From Cyclobacteriaceae bacterium (GTDB lineage: Bacteria > Bacteroidota > Bacteroidia > Cytophagales > Cyclobacteriaceae), in the NCBI GenBank assembly GCA_947458795.1, contig CANHCD010000074.1, positions 1 through 8,341 on the forward strand: a stretch of DNA of 8,341 nt. Reading direction: 5' to 3'. The notes below the pieces were generated by a model. That model was not told the origin of the DNA and ran no database searches. It saw only the letters and a program-made list of their open reading frames with translations. The translations under genes and the position numbers were made by a program. Positions 7,112 through 8,341 of the stretch are shown one piece after another (position 1 is the stretch's first letter; the number at the start of each line of letters is the position of its first letter).

Positions 7112-7813
7112 ATGGCACCTTACTGGTTGTTTCAACTTCAACTATTTCCTTGGCTTCCATTCTTAGTTTACCAAGCCAAAAAAGTTCGAAAGTCAAGTCC
7201 AAAACTTCCCGCACAGTCCCCGCTATTGACTTTGGGTCAAGGAGAAAAGCATGTGGTACTCTTAGGGGAATCCACTGTAGCAGGCGTAGGCGCAAGCTCT
7301 GCCTCAACTACGCTTGCGGGTAATTTCTCTCGAATTTTTGGGGACAGCTATCAGATTGAGGCCATCGGAAAAAAGGGTTTACGGGTAAGGGAAGCCTTTT
7401 CGCTGTATTTAAAGCACAAGAATTCGGAAAGCAAAAAATCAGAAGGCGTTATTCTTTTTTTGGGTGCAAATGATTGTTTTCTATTGACCTCTCCGCAACT
7501 ATTTAAAATAGAACTAGAATCCTTGATTCAACAAATTCAAGTGGCTACGGGTGCGGAATGGATTTACCTAGCAGCGATTCCACCGGTGCACCTATTTCCG
7601 GCCTTTTCAGAACAAATGAGGTCTTTTCTTTACAGGCAACGGAACTACTTACTGCAAGAAATGGAGGCCATTGCTGCACGGAAACCTCAGGTGATTTTTC
7701 ATCAGATCCCTATGGATTTGCAACCGGAATTTTTTTCTGCGGATGGAGTCCACCCTTCAGATTTGGGCTATCAAAAAATTGCCGAATTAGCCATCGAAAA
7801 GATGAAGATTTAA
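7112..7813 (+). CDS. SGNH/GDSL-type hydrolase with N-terminal membrane segment
   Basis: A probable serine esterase, acyl hydrolase or lipase-like enzyme; the substrate is unknown. The 233 residues contain the SGNH blocks in order: nucleophile S54 in LLGESTVAGVG (GES in place of GDS), a block II glycine in AIGKKGLR (85-91), N120 in LGAND, and D211 with H214 in DGVHPSDLGY (211-220). All four catalytic or oxyanion residues are thus present. Residues 5-20 are hydrophobic and aromatic and are followed by a basic stretch (KKVRK), consistent with a single N-terminal membrane anchor facing the periplasm or an uncleaved signal; which of these applies is not clear. Translation starts immediately at the SUI1 stop with no spacer and no visible Shine-Dalgarno, so translational coupling is likely. 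The gene ends 17 bases before the convergent DUF3109 stop. Confidence 0.88.
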   Translation: MAPYWLFQLQLFPWLPFLVYQAKKVRKSSPKLPAQSPLLTLGQGEKHVVLLGESTVAGVGASSASTTLAGNFSRIFGDSYQIEAIGKKGLRVREAFSLYLKHKNSESKKSEGVILFLGANDCFLLTSPQLFKIELESLIQQIQVATGAEWIYLAAIPPVHLFPAFSEQMRSFLYRQRNYLLQEMEAIAARKPQVIFHQIPMDLQPEFFSADGVHPSDLGYQKIAELAIEKMKI

Positions 7814-7830
7814 CTTTTCTAGACCTCAGC

Positions 7831-8341
7831 TTAGTTGGATCCTTCGATATCTTCAAGCAGCTCCGCGTACCAAGCCTCACCGTATTTTCGAACCAGAGCC
7901 TCCTTTAAAAAAACATAAAGTGGAACTTGAAGACTTTTCCCTAGTTGACAGGCAGGATCACAAATATGCCATCTGTTGTAATTAAGCGCATCGTATTGAT
8001 CGTATTTGGTCACTCGGATGGGGTACAGATGACACGAAATAGGCTTTTTCCAAGAAGTTTTGCCAGCCAAATACGCCTGCTCTATCCCACACTTCAAGAT
8101 CCCTCGTTCGTCGTACAGCGCATAGGCACACTCCCGATTTGCTCCAAGGGTGGGCGTTACTTTATCTCCGTCGGAATCAATAACCCAAGTACCCTGTGCA
8201 GCAATCACTTGCCTACCTTCTTCTGTAATGTAGTCCTTTACAAAAGGATAGATTTCTTCTAGAATTTTGGTTTCATCATCTTCTAAAGGAGCACCTGAAT
8301 CCCCTTCCACGCAACAAGCTCCTTTGCAAGCTTCAAGGTCA
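7831..8341 (-). CDS. DUF3109 family cysteine-rich protein (5' end cut off by window edge)
   Basis: Related to the YkgJ-type putative zinc- or iron-chelating proteins; the biochemical function is unknown. The coding frame continues through the right edge. A GTG at 8308-8310 could look like a start, but it lies inside the conserved sequence DLEACKGACCVEGDSGAP, so the true start is beyond the window. The visible 170 residues hold eight cysteines in conserved settings: CKGACC, then RECAY, LKCGIEQAY, SCHLYPIRV and CDPAC. This arrangement suggests a metal or iron-sulfur site. The C-terminal third is helical with aromatic residues (FLKEALVRKYGEAWYAEL) and ends with an acidic tail. There is no signal peptide in the visible part. 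It converges on the SGNH hydrolase gene and is likely transcribed from a promoter outside the window. Confidence 0.9.
   Translation of the reverse strand, partial: DLEACKGACCVEGDSGAPLEDDETKILEEIYPFVKDYITEEGRQVIAAQGTWVIDSDGDKVTPTLGANRECAYALYDERGILKCGIEQAYLAGKTSWKKPISCHLYPIRVTKYDQYDALNYNRWHICDPACQLGKSLQVPLYVFLKEALVRKYGEAWYAELLEDIEGSN

Noticed and set aside
7558..7908. Plus-strand frame overlapping the end of the SGNH hydrolase
   Set aside because: It is a +1-type shadow of the hydrolase with low-complexity serine/threonine content. The hydrolase frame contains the catalytic DGVHP block in this stretch.
7945..8262. Plus-strand frame of 105 codons
   Set aside because: It is antisense to the DUF3109 gene, whose conserved cysteine motifs fix the true frame.
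8308..8310. GTG as the start codon of the DUF3109 protein
   Set aside because: The same frame continues upstream through the conserved CKGACC motif to the window edge, so the GTG encodes an internal valine.

Overview
The window is ordinary, tightly packed chromosomal DNA from what looks like a member of the Bacteroidota, most likely Cytophagia of the Cyclobacteriaceae/Algoriphagus type. This placement is an inference. It rests on moderate GC, start codons without obvious Shine-Dalgarno sequences, a compact alanine-racemase-fold arginine decarboxylase, a lipoprotein glutathione peroxidase and a DUF3109 protein. I see no rRNA, tRNA, insertion sequence, CRISPR array, prophage or attachment site.

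Layout. Bases 1-1046 (minus strand) hold the N-terminal 348 residues of a PLP-dependent arginine decarboxylase that runs off the left edge. A 299-base intergenic region separates it from a divergent arginase (1346-2296, plus). After about 200 non-coding bases come argS (2498-4288), a lipoprotein glutathione peroxidase (4291-4875) and a MenA-type prenyltransferase (4889-5800). These three are spaced so tightly that they probably form one operon. After a 67-base gap come a tandem-domain universal stress protein (5868-6734), a SUI1/YciH-type translation factor (6758-7111) and a membrane-anchored SGNH/GDSL-type hydrolase (7112-7813). The last gene, a DUF3109 cysteine-rich protein, converges from the minus strand (stop at 7831) and runs off the right edge.

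How the genes relate. The left part is an arginine hub. The decarboxylase would turn arginine into agmatine and CO2, the arginase would turn it into ornithine and urea, and arginyl-tRNA synthetase would charge it for translation. Downstream, the theme loosely becomes stress and respiration: thiol peroxidase, menaquinone synthesis, a universal stress protein and an eIF1-like factor. Functional coupling beyond co-transcription is inference.

I did not find a convincing undescribed system. The most useful second looks are the altered PLP-binding motifs in the decarboxylase, the arginine-fate gene arrangement, the peroxidase lipoprotein within the argS-menA operon, the stop/start abutment of the SUI1 and hydrolase genes, and the cysteine pattern of the DUF3109 protein.
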